Shown here one piece after another: positions 30,278-40,496 of a stretch of DNA of 64,000 nucleotides. Source of the DNA: Isotricha intestinalis (taxonomy: Eukaryota > Ciliophora > Litostomatea > Vestibuliferida > Isotrichidae); the NCBI GenBank assembly GCA_023807065.1, contig JAJJLU010003483.1, positions 1 through 64,000 on the forward strand. Direction: 5' to 3'. How positions within the stretch are numbered: position 1 is the first letter of the stretch; each line of letters opens with the position of its first letter. Under the pieces are notes generated by a model. That model was not told where the DNA came from. It did no database searches and saw only the letters and a program-made list of their open reading frames with translations. The translations under genes and the position numbers were made by a program.

Positions 30278-31477
30278 ATGGGATTAAATTGTAGTAAATG
30301 TAAAATGTGTGATTTAGAAACTCAAAAAGAATTTGATAATAGGAATAAAATGAGAAGTACTTTAACAACACATCAAAAAAACATAATTCAATCAAATACA
30401 TTGAAATTCCATAAATTATCATCATTAAACCAACCATCACTTAACATCCAAAAAATAATATTTCTCCAAAATCAAATTCGAAGATATCTCAAAAATAAAA
30501 AAGTGAAAATTCCAAATATTTTATCATCCTCAATAAAACAATCATTATTTTCAATGACAAATGAAAAAATAAAAAATTCAAAAAATAAACAAAATATAGT
30601 ATCTACTATAGAAGACAAAGAAAATACAGACACATCAAACTTAGAAAAAGGAATAATAAAAGTAATAAATTACCCATTAAATGAATTTATAAGATACACA
30701 GGAGAAATGTTAAACAATAAACAACATGGAAAAGGAATTCAAGAATGGAAAGATGGAGCAAAATATGAAGGAAATTGGGTGAATGGAAAAGCTTGTGGTT
30801 ATGGAATATTTTATCACACTGATGGAGATATTTATAAGGGTTATTGGAAAGATGATAAAGCAAATGGTGAAGGAACATATATAGCTAATAACGGTGTTGA
30901 ATATAGTGGAAATTGGGTTAATGATTGTCAAGAAGGTTATGGTGTTGAAACATGGAATGATGGTTCTGTTTATAAAGGAAATTATAAAGAAGGAAAAAAA
31001 TTTGGTTATGGAGAATATACTTGGAGTGATGGGAGTAAATATTTTGGAAATTGGATTAATAATAATCATGAAGGTTATGGTACTTATATTTGGGCTGATG
31101 GGAAAAAATATGTTGGGTATTTCCATAATAATAATTTAGAAGGTGATGGACATTATACATGGCCTGATGGAAGAGAATATATTGGATCTTTTCATAGAGG
31201 GAAAAGATGTGGAATTGGAAAATATTATTGGCCTGATGGAAGAATTTATATTGGATTTTGGATTGATGGGAAACAACATGGACTTGGAATGTATGTTAAT
31301 GAGTCTAAAAGAAAATTATTTGGATTTTGGGTTAATGGAAAAAGAACTGTGTGGTTAAGTGAAAATGAAGTTCAGGATTTAATAAATAAGAAAGATGAGA
31401 AATATTTGCAGATTGTTAATTTTAGTGTTGAAATTGTGGAGAAAGGAAATGAAAATAATAATAATAATAAAAAATAA
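30278..31477 (+). CDS. MORN-repeat protein with acylated N-terminus and IQ-like motif
   Basis: The protein is 399 aa. It starts MGLNCSKCKMC, a Gly2 plus multi-Cys context for myristoylation and palmitoylation. Residues about 60-74 (IFLQNQIRRYLKNK) resemble an IQ calmodulin-binding motif. From about 139 to 360 there are nine MORN repeats plus a partial tenth, each of the form YxGxWxxGxxxGxGxYxWxDGxx (for example YEGNWVNGKACGYGIFYHTD). MORN proteins bind membranes or phosphoinositides and scaffold ciliary and cortical structures. The repeated Gly-rich DNA gives long open frames in other phases, which are shadows. A cortical or ciliary membrane scaffold is inferred. Confidence 0.88.
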   Translation: MGLNCSKCKMCDLETQKEFDNRNKMRSTLTTHQKNIIQSNTLKFHKLSSLNQPSLNIQKIIFLQNQIRRYLKNKKVKIPNILSSSIKQSLFSMTNEKIKNSKNKQNIVSTIEDKENTDTSNLEKGIIKVINYPLNEFIRYTGEMLNNKQHGKGIQEWKDGAKYEGNWVNGKACGYGIFYHTDGDIYKGYWKDDKANGEGTYIANNGVEYSGNWVNDCQEGYGVETWNDGSVYKGNYKEGKKFGYGEYTWSDGSKYFGNWINNNHEGYGTYIWADGKKYVGYFHNNNLEGDGHYTWPDGREYIGSFHRGKRCGIGKYYWPDGRIYIGFWIDGKQHGLGMYVNESKRKLFGFWVNGKRTVWLSENEVQDLINKKDEKYLQIVNFSVEIVEKGNENNNNNKK

Positions 31478-31630
31478 AAATAATTATTGTAAATATATAT
31501 TTTTTTTTTGATTTAGTTTAAAAATATTAGTTTTTTTTTCTTTTATATAATTTAAATATATTTAAGTTATTCATCTAATTTTCTTTTAATTTTATATTCA
31601 AATTGTTAATTTATTTTATTTAAAAAATAA

Positions 31631-33907
31631 ATGGAAGAACAAAATACAGAAGAGCAAAATGGAATAAAATTTATATGGAACACATTACCATCAACACGTC
31701 AAGATATGACAAAAATAGTAATTCCTGTAGGATTTCATTATACTCCTTGTATTCAAAATGAAAATTTGCAAATATTAGAATATGAACCATTAAAATGTTC
31801 AAAATGCCAAAGTATAATTTCTCCCTTATTTCCATATAATGTCCGATCAAAAATATGGGAGTGTCCATTTTGCAATTCTAAAATGTCTTTCCCTAAAAAT
31901 TACGCAGATTTCATTTCTGAAACAAATTTACCAGCAGAGCTTTTAATAGAAAATACAACAGTAGAATATAAATTAAATAGAAAAGAATCAAATTATCCGA
32001 TTTTTTATTTTTTAATAGACACAGCAATAGAAGAAGATGAATTAAATGAATTAAAAGAAACTATACAATTAACAATAAATTCACTTCCATCAGAATGTCA
32101 AGTTGGAATAATAACATTTGGTAAAATGTGTAATGTTATAGAAGTAGGATCAACAGATATTCCAATATCATATGCTTTAAATGGAGAAAAAAATTATCAA
32201 CCTGATGAAATACAAGAATTATTAGGATTATTTATTAGATCAAATTCAAATGTAAAAGAAGGAACTTTTACAAATGAGAAAAATAGACCAAAATTTATAA
32301 TGCCAATAGGAGAAGTTTCATTTTCTGTAAATTCATTTTTAGATGATTTACAAATTGATTCTTGGGCAAAAAAAAGTGATAATAGAAGTTCTAATTGTGT
32401 GGGTTTAGCAATTAATACTGCAATTTCTATTATTGAAGCAATAGGAAAAAATGATCCAAGTAGAATTTTAGTTTTTATGGGAGGTCCTGGAACAATTGGA
32501 GAAGGAAAAATTGTTTCTTGTGAATTAAAAGAAACTATCAGAAATTTTGTTGATTTTGAAAAAGGAAATTCTAATATTAATTATTATAAAAGTGCTTGTG
32601 AATTTTATGATAAACTCAGTTTAAGAGCTTCTAGATGTGGAATAATTATTGATATTTTTTCTTGTTGTTTAAATCAAGTTGGTTTATATGAAATGAAAAA
32701 TTTAATTAGTAAAACTGGTGGTTATATGATATTTACTGATAGTTTTTCTACCGTGATTTTTAAGGATTCTTTAAAAAAAATTTTTGATTTAGATGATAAT
32801 GGAGATTTAAAAATGTTATTTAAAGCAAAATTAGATTTTTATTGTACTTCAAATGTGAAGGTAAGCGGTGCTTTAGGTCATTTAAATTCAATTGAAAAAA
32901 ATTCTCCAATGGTAAGTGAAGTTGTTATTGGGGAAGGAAAAACAACATCATGGTTATTAGGAGGAATAGATAATAATTCAACATATACTTTCATATTAGA
33001 TTGTAATAATGAAGCAAATACTTCAAAAAATTATAGAAAAAATGTAGTTATTCAATTATTAACAACATATATTGCAGGTGATAGAACAACTAGATTAAGA
33101 GTTAGTACAATAGTTAAAAAAATATTATTGGATTTAAATAATGACAATTTAATGAATGAAATAGGAAATTCTTTTGATCAAGAAGCTGCTGCAGTTTTAA
33201 TAACTCGAATGTGTATAGATAAAAATAATAAAGGTGAAGATTCAAAAGATATATTAAAATGGATTGATAAAACATTAATAAGATTAATGTCAAAATTTGC
33301 AAAATATGTAAAAGATGTACCAAATTCATTTAAATTAACCAAAACATTTGAATATTTTCCTCAATTTATGTTTTATTTAAGAAGAAGTTCATTTATTCAA
33401 AGTTTTAATGAAAGTCCGGATGAAAGTACATATTACAAATCTCAATTAATGTTTGAAAATGTGCAAAATTGTACAATAATGATACAGCCATTATTATTTG
33501 AATACACTCCAGAAAATCCATCACCAAATCCTGTATTTTTAGATTTAAATTCAATGAAAAATGATGTTGTATTATTATTAGATACTTTCTTCTATGTTGT
33601 TGTTTGGCATGGAATTGATGTTGTTAAATGGAGAGAAGAAGGTTATCAATCAAAAGAAGGATATGAAAATATTCAATTTATGTTAGAAGAACCTCAAGAT
33701 TATGCACAAAATATTGTAATGGAAAGATTACCTACTCCCAGATTAGTTACTTGTGATAGTGGAAGTGGACAGGAAAGATTAGTTAAATGCATTGTTAATC
33801 CTAGTACTGATGGAAAAAATAATGTTAAGGAAAATGGATTTTTTAGTGATGATGTTAATCTAAAAGTATTTATGGATTATTTAAAAAGATTAGCTGTTAG
33901 TTCTTAA
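31631..33907 (+). CDS. SEC23: Sec23, COPII inner-coat subunit and Sar1 GAP
   Basis: The protein is 758 aa, the full family length. The domain order is conserved: an N-terminal beta strand, a zinc finger with Cys56, Cys59, Cys78 and Cys81 (CSKC and CPFC), a vWA-like trunk (YPIFYFLIDTAIEEDELNEL), a beta-sandwich, a helical domain (AAAVLITRM), a gelsolin-like domain, and the typical C-terminus ending FMDYLKRLAVSS. Sec23 with Sec24 selects cargo on ER exit vesicles and stimulates Sar1 GTP hydrolysis through an Arg finger. It is a single exon, and the ATG follows a T-rich then A-rich leader. Confidence 0.97.
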   Translation: MEEQNTEEQNGIKFIWNTLPSTRQDMTKIVIPVGFHYTPCIQNENLQILEYEPLKCSKCQSIISPLFPYNVRSKIWECPFCNSKMSFPKNYADFISETNLPAELLIENTTVEYKLNRKESNYPIFYFLIDTAIEEDELNELKETIQLTINSLPSECQVGIITFGKMCNVIEVGSTDIPISYALNGEKNYQPDEIQELLGLFIRSNSNVKEGTFTNEKNRPKFIMPIGEVSFSVNSFLDDLQIDSWAKKSDNRSSNCVGLAINTAISIIEAIGKNDPSRILVFMGGPGTIGEGKIVSCELKETIRNFVDFEKGNSNINYYKSACEFYDKLSLRASRCGIIIDIFSCCLNQVGLYEMKNLISKTGGYMIFTDSFSTVIFKDSLKKIFDLDDNGDLKMLFKAKLDFYCTSNVKVSGALGHLNSIEKNSPMVSEVVIGEGKTTSWLLGGIDNNSTYTFILDCNNEANTSKNYRKNVVIQLLTTYIAGDRTTRLRVSTIVKKILLDLNNDNLMNEIGNSFDQEAAAVLITRMCIDKNNKGEDSKDILKWIDKTLIRLMSKFAKYVKDVPNSFKLTKTFEYFPQFMFYLRRSSFIQSFNESPDESTYYKSQLMFENVQNCTIMIQPLLFEYTPENPSPNPVFLDLNSMKNDVVLLLDTFFYVVVWHGIDVVKWREEGYQSKEGYENIQFMLEEPQDYAQNIVMERLPTPRLVTCDSGSGQERLVKCIVNPSTDGKNNVKENGFFSDDVNLKVFMDYLKRLAVSS

Positions 33908-33966
33908 GAAAGAATTTTATATTTTTTTGAAAGTTATTTTTTTTTTTAATAATTTTTTTTATATAA

Positions 33967-35247
33967 ATGAGGTTGAAACTTAAATTTGCTAAAGATAAGC
34001 TTCTTTTTGAAAATAGTTATCATAATAAATTTAACTATTTTAACAGGAATGTGATTAAGATGAATAAATTGAAAAGAAAAAATTTTGATGATTATATAAA
34101 TGCAAAGAAAAGGAATAAAGAAGAACTTCATTTACCAAAAATGTTATATTCAAATTTTTTTATAAATCATCCAAATTTATCAATAGATAATTCAGAAATA
34201 AGAGAAAAAGTAAATAATAATATTTCTGGTGAAATAATAGATTATCAAGTTCCATATTCAAACACAAGATATGAAAAAGATAGTATTAAAGAAGCAATAG
34301 ATAAAAATAAAAAAGAAGAAAAAGCACAAACTCATGTTGGAAAATCATTAAAATTATTTGATGATATATTAAATTGTGTTGATAATTTAGATATAGAAGA
34401 TAAAGAAAATGATTTAAAGACAGAAAACAAAAATGAAAATAAATTATTCAACATTGAAGAAAATAATTTAGATAAATCTGGTGTTGACGAAGATAAAAAT
34501 ATTTTAATAACAGTGAATAAAAGTGTAAATACATCATATAGTAATTTAAAAGCGCCAAAAAGTGAAGAAAAAAAGAATAAACAAGAAAAAGAAACATATG
34601 CAATAAATATAACAGATGGTACAATAATAAAAGAAGATAAAAATTATAAACAAGGTAAAGTAACTTTAGCAACAAATTTAACAGATGATTCAATAGTTCA
34701 AAAAGTATTAGAAGAAAGGAGAAATTATAAGCAATTATTAAAATTAAATGAATATGGGAAATTTAAATATTCAAAAGATGGTGTAAATTATCCTGATAAA
34801 ATACCAGAAAATACATTACCAAATTATAAAGGAGATGATAATAAAGAAAATGAATATTTTAATTATTTAAAAAAAGCTTCAAATCCAAAAAAAATTTATA
34901 ATGATATTGGAACTTTTAGTGAAAAATTTAATTATGAATTAGCAAGAATTTCTAGAAGTTATGGTAAAATAGAAGCTAAAGGAAGATTTTTATCAAATCC
35001 TTTACTTAATAAATATCAAGCTTCTATTCCTTATTATGATATTTATAAAGATATTAAATTTGTTGAAAATAGATATTTAGAAAAAGGAAGATATAAATAT
35101 AAATTATTACCTTTAGTCAATGCAAAAATGAGAAATTTTGATAGATTAGGACAAAAAATTTATCAATTGAATCTTCAAAAAAGAAATGATGAATTTATTC
35201 TTTCTAATATTGGTTTAGATAAAACAAATTTTGCAAGTGGAAAATAA
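33967..35247 (+). CDS. Hypothetical charged protein
   Basis: The protein is 426 aa. Residues about 1-110 are basic. About 115-260 is Lys/Glu/Asn-rich and mostly disordered. The last 150 residues (from FSEKFNYELARISRSYGKIE through PYYDIYKDIKFVENRYLEKG) are Tyr-rich and better ordered, and probably form the conserved unit. There is no membrane span, signal or catalytic motif. Met1 or Met32 could start the protein. It begins 59 bp after Sec23 and is convergent with 14-3-3. The function is unknown. Confidence 0.6.
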   Translation: MRLKLKFAKDKLLFENSYHNKFNYFNRNVIKMNKLKRKNFDDYINAKKRNKEELHLPKMLYSNFFINHPNLSIDNSEIREKVNNNISGEIIDYQVPYSNTRYEKDSIKEAIDKNKKEEKAQTHVGKSLKLFDDILNCVDNLDIEDKENDLKTENKNENKLFNIEENNLDKSGVDEDKNILITVNKSVNTSYSNLKAPKSEEKKNKQEKETYAINITDGTIIKEDKNYKQGKVTLATNLTDDSIVQKVLEERRNYKQLLKLNEYGKFKYSKDGVNYPDKIPENTLPNYKGDDNKENEYFNYLKKASNPKKIYNDIGTFSEKFNYELARISRSYGKIEAKGRFLSNPLLNKYQASIPYYDIYKDIKFVENRYLEKGRYKYKLLPLVNAKMRNFDRLGQKIYQLNLQKRNDEFILSNIGLDKTNFASGK

Positions 35248-35477
35248 AAAAAAGTTTATTATAATTTCATTATTTTAAAAATTATATTCCCAAAAAAATT
35301 TAGTTCTTCCGGTTTTTTCTTATTTTTTTATTATAATTCTTCTTTATTTATTAATAAATCATACTGAACATATTTTTTTAATTTGAAAATAATAAAATAA
35401 AATTGAATAGTATTATTTATATTATAATTAAAAATCAAAAGGTTCTTTTATTATTAAAAATATTTTATTTAAATAAT

Positions 35478-36200
35478 TTATTCATCAGCTTCTGAATTCC
35501 ACATAGAAAGATTTTCTTGTAATAAATTAACAATAGACATAGCATCTTTAACTTCATCTTCTTCTTCATCAACACCATTTAAAGCCTCTTTAGATTTATC
35601 TAAAGTTTCCTGTGCTAATTTACAAGCTTGTTCTTTATCACCAACAACTTCATAATAGAACACAGATAAATTTAAAGCTAAACCTAATTTAATAGGATTT
35701 TTATAATCAATAGAATTAGCAGCATCTAAAGCAGCATTATAAGCAGATAAACCTAAATCAGAATATTTCTTTTTAGTATCACCATCAACATTTTCAGCAA
35801 TATATCTATAATAATCACCTTTCATTTTATGATAAAAAACTTTAGCTTCATCAGTTGTTGCTTTTGGTAATAAATTTGTATCAATGGTTTCACATATTTT
35901 ATTACATAAATCTTCTAATTCTTTTTGTACTTTTTGTTTATATTCTCTAATATATTCTAAATAAGGTGATTCTGCTTTTTTTGCTTCTTTTGATTCATAT
36001 GCTAATAATGTTCTTATTGCTTGTCTATCTAAACTTATTGTATTTTTATATGCAATTGATAATAAGTTTCTCTCATCTGATGATAAATCTTCAGATTTTG
36101 ATTTTACCATCTCTTCAAGAAATCCCATCATGTCTTCATAACGAGAACATTGTTCTGCTAACATTGCTAAGTATACTTGCTTTTCATATTTGTCACTCAT
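35478..36200 (-). CDS. 14-3-3 protein
   Basis: The protein is 240 aa. The nine-helix 14-3-3 sequence is clear: LAEQCSRYEDMMGFLEEMV, ERNLLSIAYKN, KVFYHKMKGDYYRYIAE and ALNLSVFYYEVVGDKEQA. The phosphopeptide pocket residues Lys49 (AYKN), Arg56, Arg127 and Tyr128 (DYYRY region) are present. The usually invariant GARRASWR loop is changed to SLDRQAIR, so the first Arg of the pair and the Trp are lost while the binding Arg56 is kept. The acidic tail ends NSEADE. It dimerises and binds phosphoserine clients, and acts broadly in signalling. It is a single exon ending TAA. Confidence 0.97.
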   Translation of the reverse strand: MSDKYEKQVYLAMLAEQCSRYEDMMGFLEEMVKSKSEDLSSDERNLLSIAYKNTISLDRQAIRTLLAYESKEAKKAESPYLEYIREYKQKVQKELEDLCNKICETIDTNLLPKATTDEAKVFYHKMKGDYYRYIAENVDGDTKKKYSDLGLSAYNAALDAANSIDYKNPIKLGLALNLSVFYYEVVGDKEQACKLAQETLDKSKEALNGVDEEEDEVKDAMSIVNLLQENLSMWNSEADE

Positions 36201-36559
36201 TTTTTGGTTTTTATAATAATTTTTTTTTTTAGAGGAAATTTATATCTTTCGGTTTAAATTCTAATTTAAATTATGTTATTGTTTTTTTTTGGATTTTTTT
36301 TTGGAAAAGATTTTTTTAAATTAAAAATTTATTTATTTAATTTAATTTTCAAAAATTAAAAATTAAATCAAAAATAATAAAAAATAATTCAAAAACAAAA
36401 TTGAATGTCAAAATAGCATCTCTTGAATTGGAAATAAAAATAATGATTTTCAAAAGTGAATAACAGATTTGAAAAAAGGAAATAATCATGTATTTTATAT
36501 TATTTAGAATGATTTATATATTTCAATAATTATGAATTATTAATATCATAAGATTTTTT

Positions 36560-37470
36560 TTTACAGAAATTCATCTTTAGTTCAAATTTATGTTGAAGAG
36601 GATGAAACAATATATAATATAAATAATCAAATTTAAATTTACTTCTTTAAATTCTTCTCCTTTATTTCATTATATGCATTTTTAAAATCAATTTCAATTA
36701 ATTATGATTTAAATGATGATATATTATTTCAAATTTTAAATAAAGATGAAAAAGGTTATATTTATTATTCTGATGTTGAAGTTCTTTTTTCTTTTTGATG
36801 TTTTGTTAAAGAAAGAAATAATTGGAGTGATTTTGAACAAAGTTTTGAAAGTAAAAAAATGACAAAAAGGAATTAAGGAGAATTTGATAATAATTATTTA
36901 ATATGATTATGAGGAAAAAAATCATATGCATTGAAGATATTATTTTTGATAAAAGAAAAGAAGTCTTGAATAAATCTATCTTTAAAAATATTTATTTTAG
37001 AATTTCTCAATTTAAAGAGAAATTTTCGACAAAAAATAAAATTCATAAATATTTATTTGATATTATAAAAAAGAAAACATAAAATCAATTTAAAACATCA
37101 ATCCTAAAATTAGCATTAAGTCTGTTATTTCAAATAATAGAAATTAATCATAATAATAAAATTTCATATTCAGACTTTTTTAATTATATAAAAAAGCAAT
37201 TAAATCAAATTATAAGTGGAATTTTATCATTATATTTAAATTCTGATATTCTAAAAGATTGTCTGTTTTAAGTTATATTTTTGTTAATGTTTTTTTTAAT
37301 GAAGGAATTAGAAATTCATCAGAATTATTTCAATCGATTTTCCAATAGAATAAAAATGAAGAAAATGATTTACAAAAGAATAATTTTGCTGATATTTCAA
37401 ATAATGAATCAACAATATAATTTGAAAAAAATAAATTAAATTATTTTAGAATATTTATTATGACATAGAT
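36560..37470 (+). pseudogene. Decayed EF-hand-like coding locus, plus-strand part
   Basis: This is in the 1.87-kb gap between 14-3-3 and PDE. Reading frames hold long coherent protein but with stops and phase changes. One frame has DDILFQILNKDEKGYIYYSD, an EF-hand-like loop (Asn-x-Asp-x-x-Gly-x-Ile). Another has EDIIFDKRKEVLNKSIFKNI through a TAA to LFQIIEINHNNKISYSDFFN, a second EF-like loop, open for about 90 codons. A 27-nt GT-AG intron can be proposed near 36855, but TGA codons around it remain. It is more likely a decayed gene than an intact one with missed introns, but I cannot exclude the latter. Confidence 0.5.
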
Positions 37471-37489
37471 TTTAAACCAAATAACAATA

Positions 37490-38010
37490 TTTATATACTC
37501 ATATAATTACTCCAAAACTATATATTCAAATCTTGAAATAAATCAATTAAAGATATTTTTTCTTTTCCTTTTGAAATTGATTTCACACCCACAAATATCT
37601 GCTAAATTTATACTATTAATCCAATATCAATCAATATTCATTTCTTTTAATGAATTAGAAATATAATCAATAAAAACTTCAGCTTCAAAAACATTATTTT
37701 CATAAATTTCAAATACATTAAAAATACTTCTAATTTTGTCAATTGAAGTTCCAGTAAACATTAAAAGAAATAAAGAATGAGATTTATAATATCAATTATT
37801 TCATTTTGTGAAAAAATAAAAAAATTTTTCTTAAAACTTATAAAAAATTTTTATTTTTACTCTATCTTTTGTTTTTTCTTGTCCTAATTTCCAAATTAAT
37901 ATTAATTGCCTAAAAATAATATTTAATAATTCTTGAGTACCATTACTGAATTCTATTTTATAATATTCTCAAATACATTTAGAATTTAACAAATAATTAA
38001 ATAATTCATG
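37490..38010 (-). pseudogene. Decayed coding tract, minus strand
   Basis: On the opposite strand to the preceding EF-hand-like tract, the sequence reads HELFNYLLNSKCI, TGA, EYYKIEFSNGTQELLNIIFR, QLILIWKLGQEKTKDRV, then stops and a frame change, then LMFTGTSIDKIRSIFNVFEI and YENNVFEAEVFIDYISNSLK with a TGA soon after. KIRSIFNVFEIYENNVFEAEVF resembles an EF-hand helix-loop-helix with lost Asp residues. It may be an inverted piece of the same ancestral gene. Inactive by the stops seen. Confidence 0.4.
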
Positions 38011-38072
38011 TAAATTAATATATCATTCAAAAAATTAAATACATTTAGAATAAAAAAAAAAAAATAAAAAAA

Positions 38073-40274
38073 ATGTCAAATCAATCTCCATTATCAACAA
38101 GTACAACAAATTTATATAAAGAAAACATAATAACAACCCCATATGAAAGAGTAATATCAATAATAAATGATGCAATTAAATTTATAAATAAAATAAGTAA
38201 AAATCAAGGAAAGTTAATAAAAGATTTAAGTTGGGTTATAAAAATAATAACAAGTCATTCTCTTTATACATATGAAATTAAAGATAATGAAAAGATTGAA
38301 AAATATTCTCAAGAAAATCCTAATTTTAAACAATTTGTAGATTTTGTTAATGAATATAATGAAGATGTTATTCAAATGAATAAAAAAACTAATATTATTA
38401 ATTCAAACAGTTTACAAATTTCAAATAAACTTCAGATACCTTCTTTTAAATTAAAGAAATCTAATTTTTTATTAAAATCATATAATAATTCAAATATATA
38501 TCATCGAAATAAAGAGAAAATGAGTAATGATAATTTAACTTATTCATATAGTCCAAATGAAATTTTAAAAAATTCAAGAAAATTACAATTAAATTCTTTC
38601 AGACAAGTTTTACAAAATAAACCAACTTTAAATACAATAAATCAACAAATAAATAATAATTATTTAAATTTAAAAAATCAATATAAAAATGTTACTCAAG
38701 TGAAATCAATGGATTTTTCAACGAAAAAAGTAAAAGGAACACAATTAGAACCATTTTCATCAACTTTTAATTTAATTTCAAATAGTGATATAAATTATAA
38801 TAATAAATATCATAATAATAATAAAAAATTAAAAGAAATAGTGATTATACCAGATATATATAATAATAATATAGAAATAAAAACAAAATCACAATCTGAA
38901 AAAAAAAAATCAATGATGCCAAGAATAGAATCAAATCAAACTTTATCAAATGAAAAAATAGAAATTCAAAATCAAACTCAAAAAAATTTTATTATTCCAA
39001 AGATAGATAATATAATAAGTGAAAATAATATAAATCCAAATCAAATATTATCAAAAGAATTTAATATATTCCAATTAAATACCTTAGTAGGATATGATAA
39101 TGTTTTACCAATAATGGGAAAGATAATTTTAGGAGCATTTGGTTTAATAAATAATAATATAATTCAAGTAAATAAATTAGATACATTCTTATATAATATA
39201 AGCAGACAATATTTTCAAAGTACATTATATCATAATGCACTTCATGGATCTGATGTTACTCATACAATCAGTTTATTTTTTTTAAACAGTCAAGCAGAAA
39301 AAATATGTGATACAAATATTTTAGATATTTTAAGTATATTTATTGCTGCTTTAGGACATGATTTAGGTCATCCTGGTTTAAATAATAATTTCCATATTAA
39401 TGCTAATACTGATATTGCTATTACTTATAATGATAAAAACTGTTTGGAAAATTTCCATTCTTGTAAATTATTTCAAACTTTAAAAAAAGAAGAAAATGAT
39501 ATTTTTGAAAAATTAAATAATAATGAAAGAAAAATAATAAGAAATAGAATGATAAGAGAAATATTATCAACAGATATGATATTTCATGGAAAAGTAATGA
39601 GTGTAATAAAGGCGAAAATAATATTAATATTTAATGAAGATAAAAATGAGAAAAAATTTGAATTATTTTCAAACAATGCAAGTAATAAATTTGAAGAACA
39701 ACAAGAATTATTAAATTTCTTAATACACTGTGCAGATTTAGCACATAATACTAAATTATTTAACATATCAATAAAATGGGTAGAATTATTAAGTAATGAA
39801 TTTTGGATTCAAGGAGATAAAGAAAAAAGTATGAATTTACCAATAAGTTTCTTATGTGATAGAGAAAAAATTGATGTACCAAGAAGTCAAATTGGTTTTA
39901 TTAAAGGTTTTGTAATTCCAATATTTGAAATTTTAGTTACTATCTTTCCAACTTTAAATTATACTATTGATAATGCAAAAAATAATTTGGAAAGATGGGA
40001 AGAATTAGCTGATGAACATAGATTAACTGGATGGAGTCCTAAAAGAACTACAAAAAAAAAATCTGGAAATGAGAATAATTATAGTTTAAATAAGTTTTCT
40101 AAAAGAATTAGTCAGTTTAATTTTGGAAAAAGAATTAGCCAAATTAAATTCTCGAATAAAAGAATTAGTCAAATTAATGTTCATTTTCTTAATAAATTAA
40201 CTGAGAAAAATAAAAATTTTGATGATAATTTGAAAATAAATGTTACTTCTCAAAAAGAAAATTTAAATTCTTAA
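38073..40274 (+). CDS. Class I 3',5'-cyclic-nucleotide phosphodiesterase
   Basis: The protein is 733 aa. The N-terminal 320 residues are Asn/Ser/Lys-rich and disordered. The catalytic domain (about 330-650) carries the HD-PDE signature: YHNALHGSDVTHT with His387 and His391, LGHDLGHPG with His429 and Asp430, HCADLAHNT with Asp555, and PRSQIGFIKGF with the nucleotide-gripping Gln606. It hydrolyses cAMP and/or cGMP; the selectivity cannot be read from sequence. There is no membrane span, GAF or CNB domain. The C-terminal tail contains three copies of a KRISQ motif (677-700), each a basic-x-Ser site suited to PKA or PKG. It is a natural opponent of the two PKGs in this window. Confidence 0.95.
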   Translation: MSNQSPLSTSTTNLYKENIITTPYERVISIINDAIKFINKISKNQGKLIKDLSWVIKIITSHSLYTYEIKDNEKIEKYSQENPNFKQFVDFVNEYNEDVIQMNKKTNIINSNSLQISNKLQIPSFKLKKSNFLLKSYNNSNIYHRNKEKMSNDNLTYSYSPNEILKNSRKLQLNSFRQVLQNKPTLNTINQQINNNYLNLKNQYKNVTQVKSMDFSTKKVKGTQLEPFSSTFNLISNSDINYNNKYHNNNKKLKEIVIIPDIYNNNIEIKTKSQSEKKKSMMPRIESNQTLSNEKIEIQNQTQKNFIIPKIDNIISENNINPNQILSKEFNIFQLNTLVGYDNVLPIMGKIILGAFGLINNNIIQVNKLDTFLYNISRQYFQSTLYHNALHGSDVTHTISLFFLNSQAEKICDTNILDILSIFIAALGHDLGHPGLNNNFHINANTDIAITYNDKNCLENFHSCKLFQTLKKEENDIFEKLNNNERKIIRNRMIREILSTDMIFHGKVMSVIKAKIILIFNEDKNEKKFELFSNNASNKFEEQQELLNFLIHCADLAHNTKLFNISIKWVELLSNEFWIQGDKEKSMNLPISFLCDREKIDVPRSQIGFIKGFVIPIFEILVTIFPTLNYTIDNAKNNLERWEELADEHRLTGWSPKRTTKKKSGNENNYSLNKFSKRISQFNFGKRISQIKFSNKRISQINVHFLNKLTEKNKNFDDNLKINVTSQKENLNS

Positions 40275-40496
40275 AAGGTATAAATTGTATATATTTTTTT
40301 AAAGTTTTTTTTAGATATATTCCATGTTAAATAATGTGAGTTTTATGTTATTTTTTATCATTTTTTCAATCTATTGTAGAAAAAACATTTTTTTTATAAA
40401 AAAAACAATTTAAAAATTTTTTCTAAATAAACTTTTAAAAAACTTTATAAAAAAAATAGTATAAATAATATTAACCATAAATAAATTTATAAATAA

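Noticed and set aside
30687..31358. Several open frames on both strands within the MORN gene
   Set aside because: Side effect of the Gly/Trp/Tyr repeat codons; the MORN frame is the one with family motifs.
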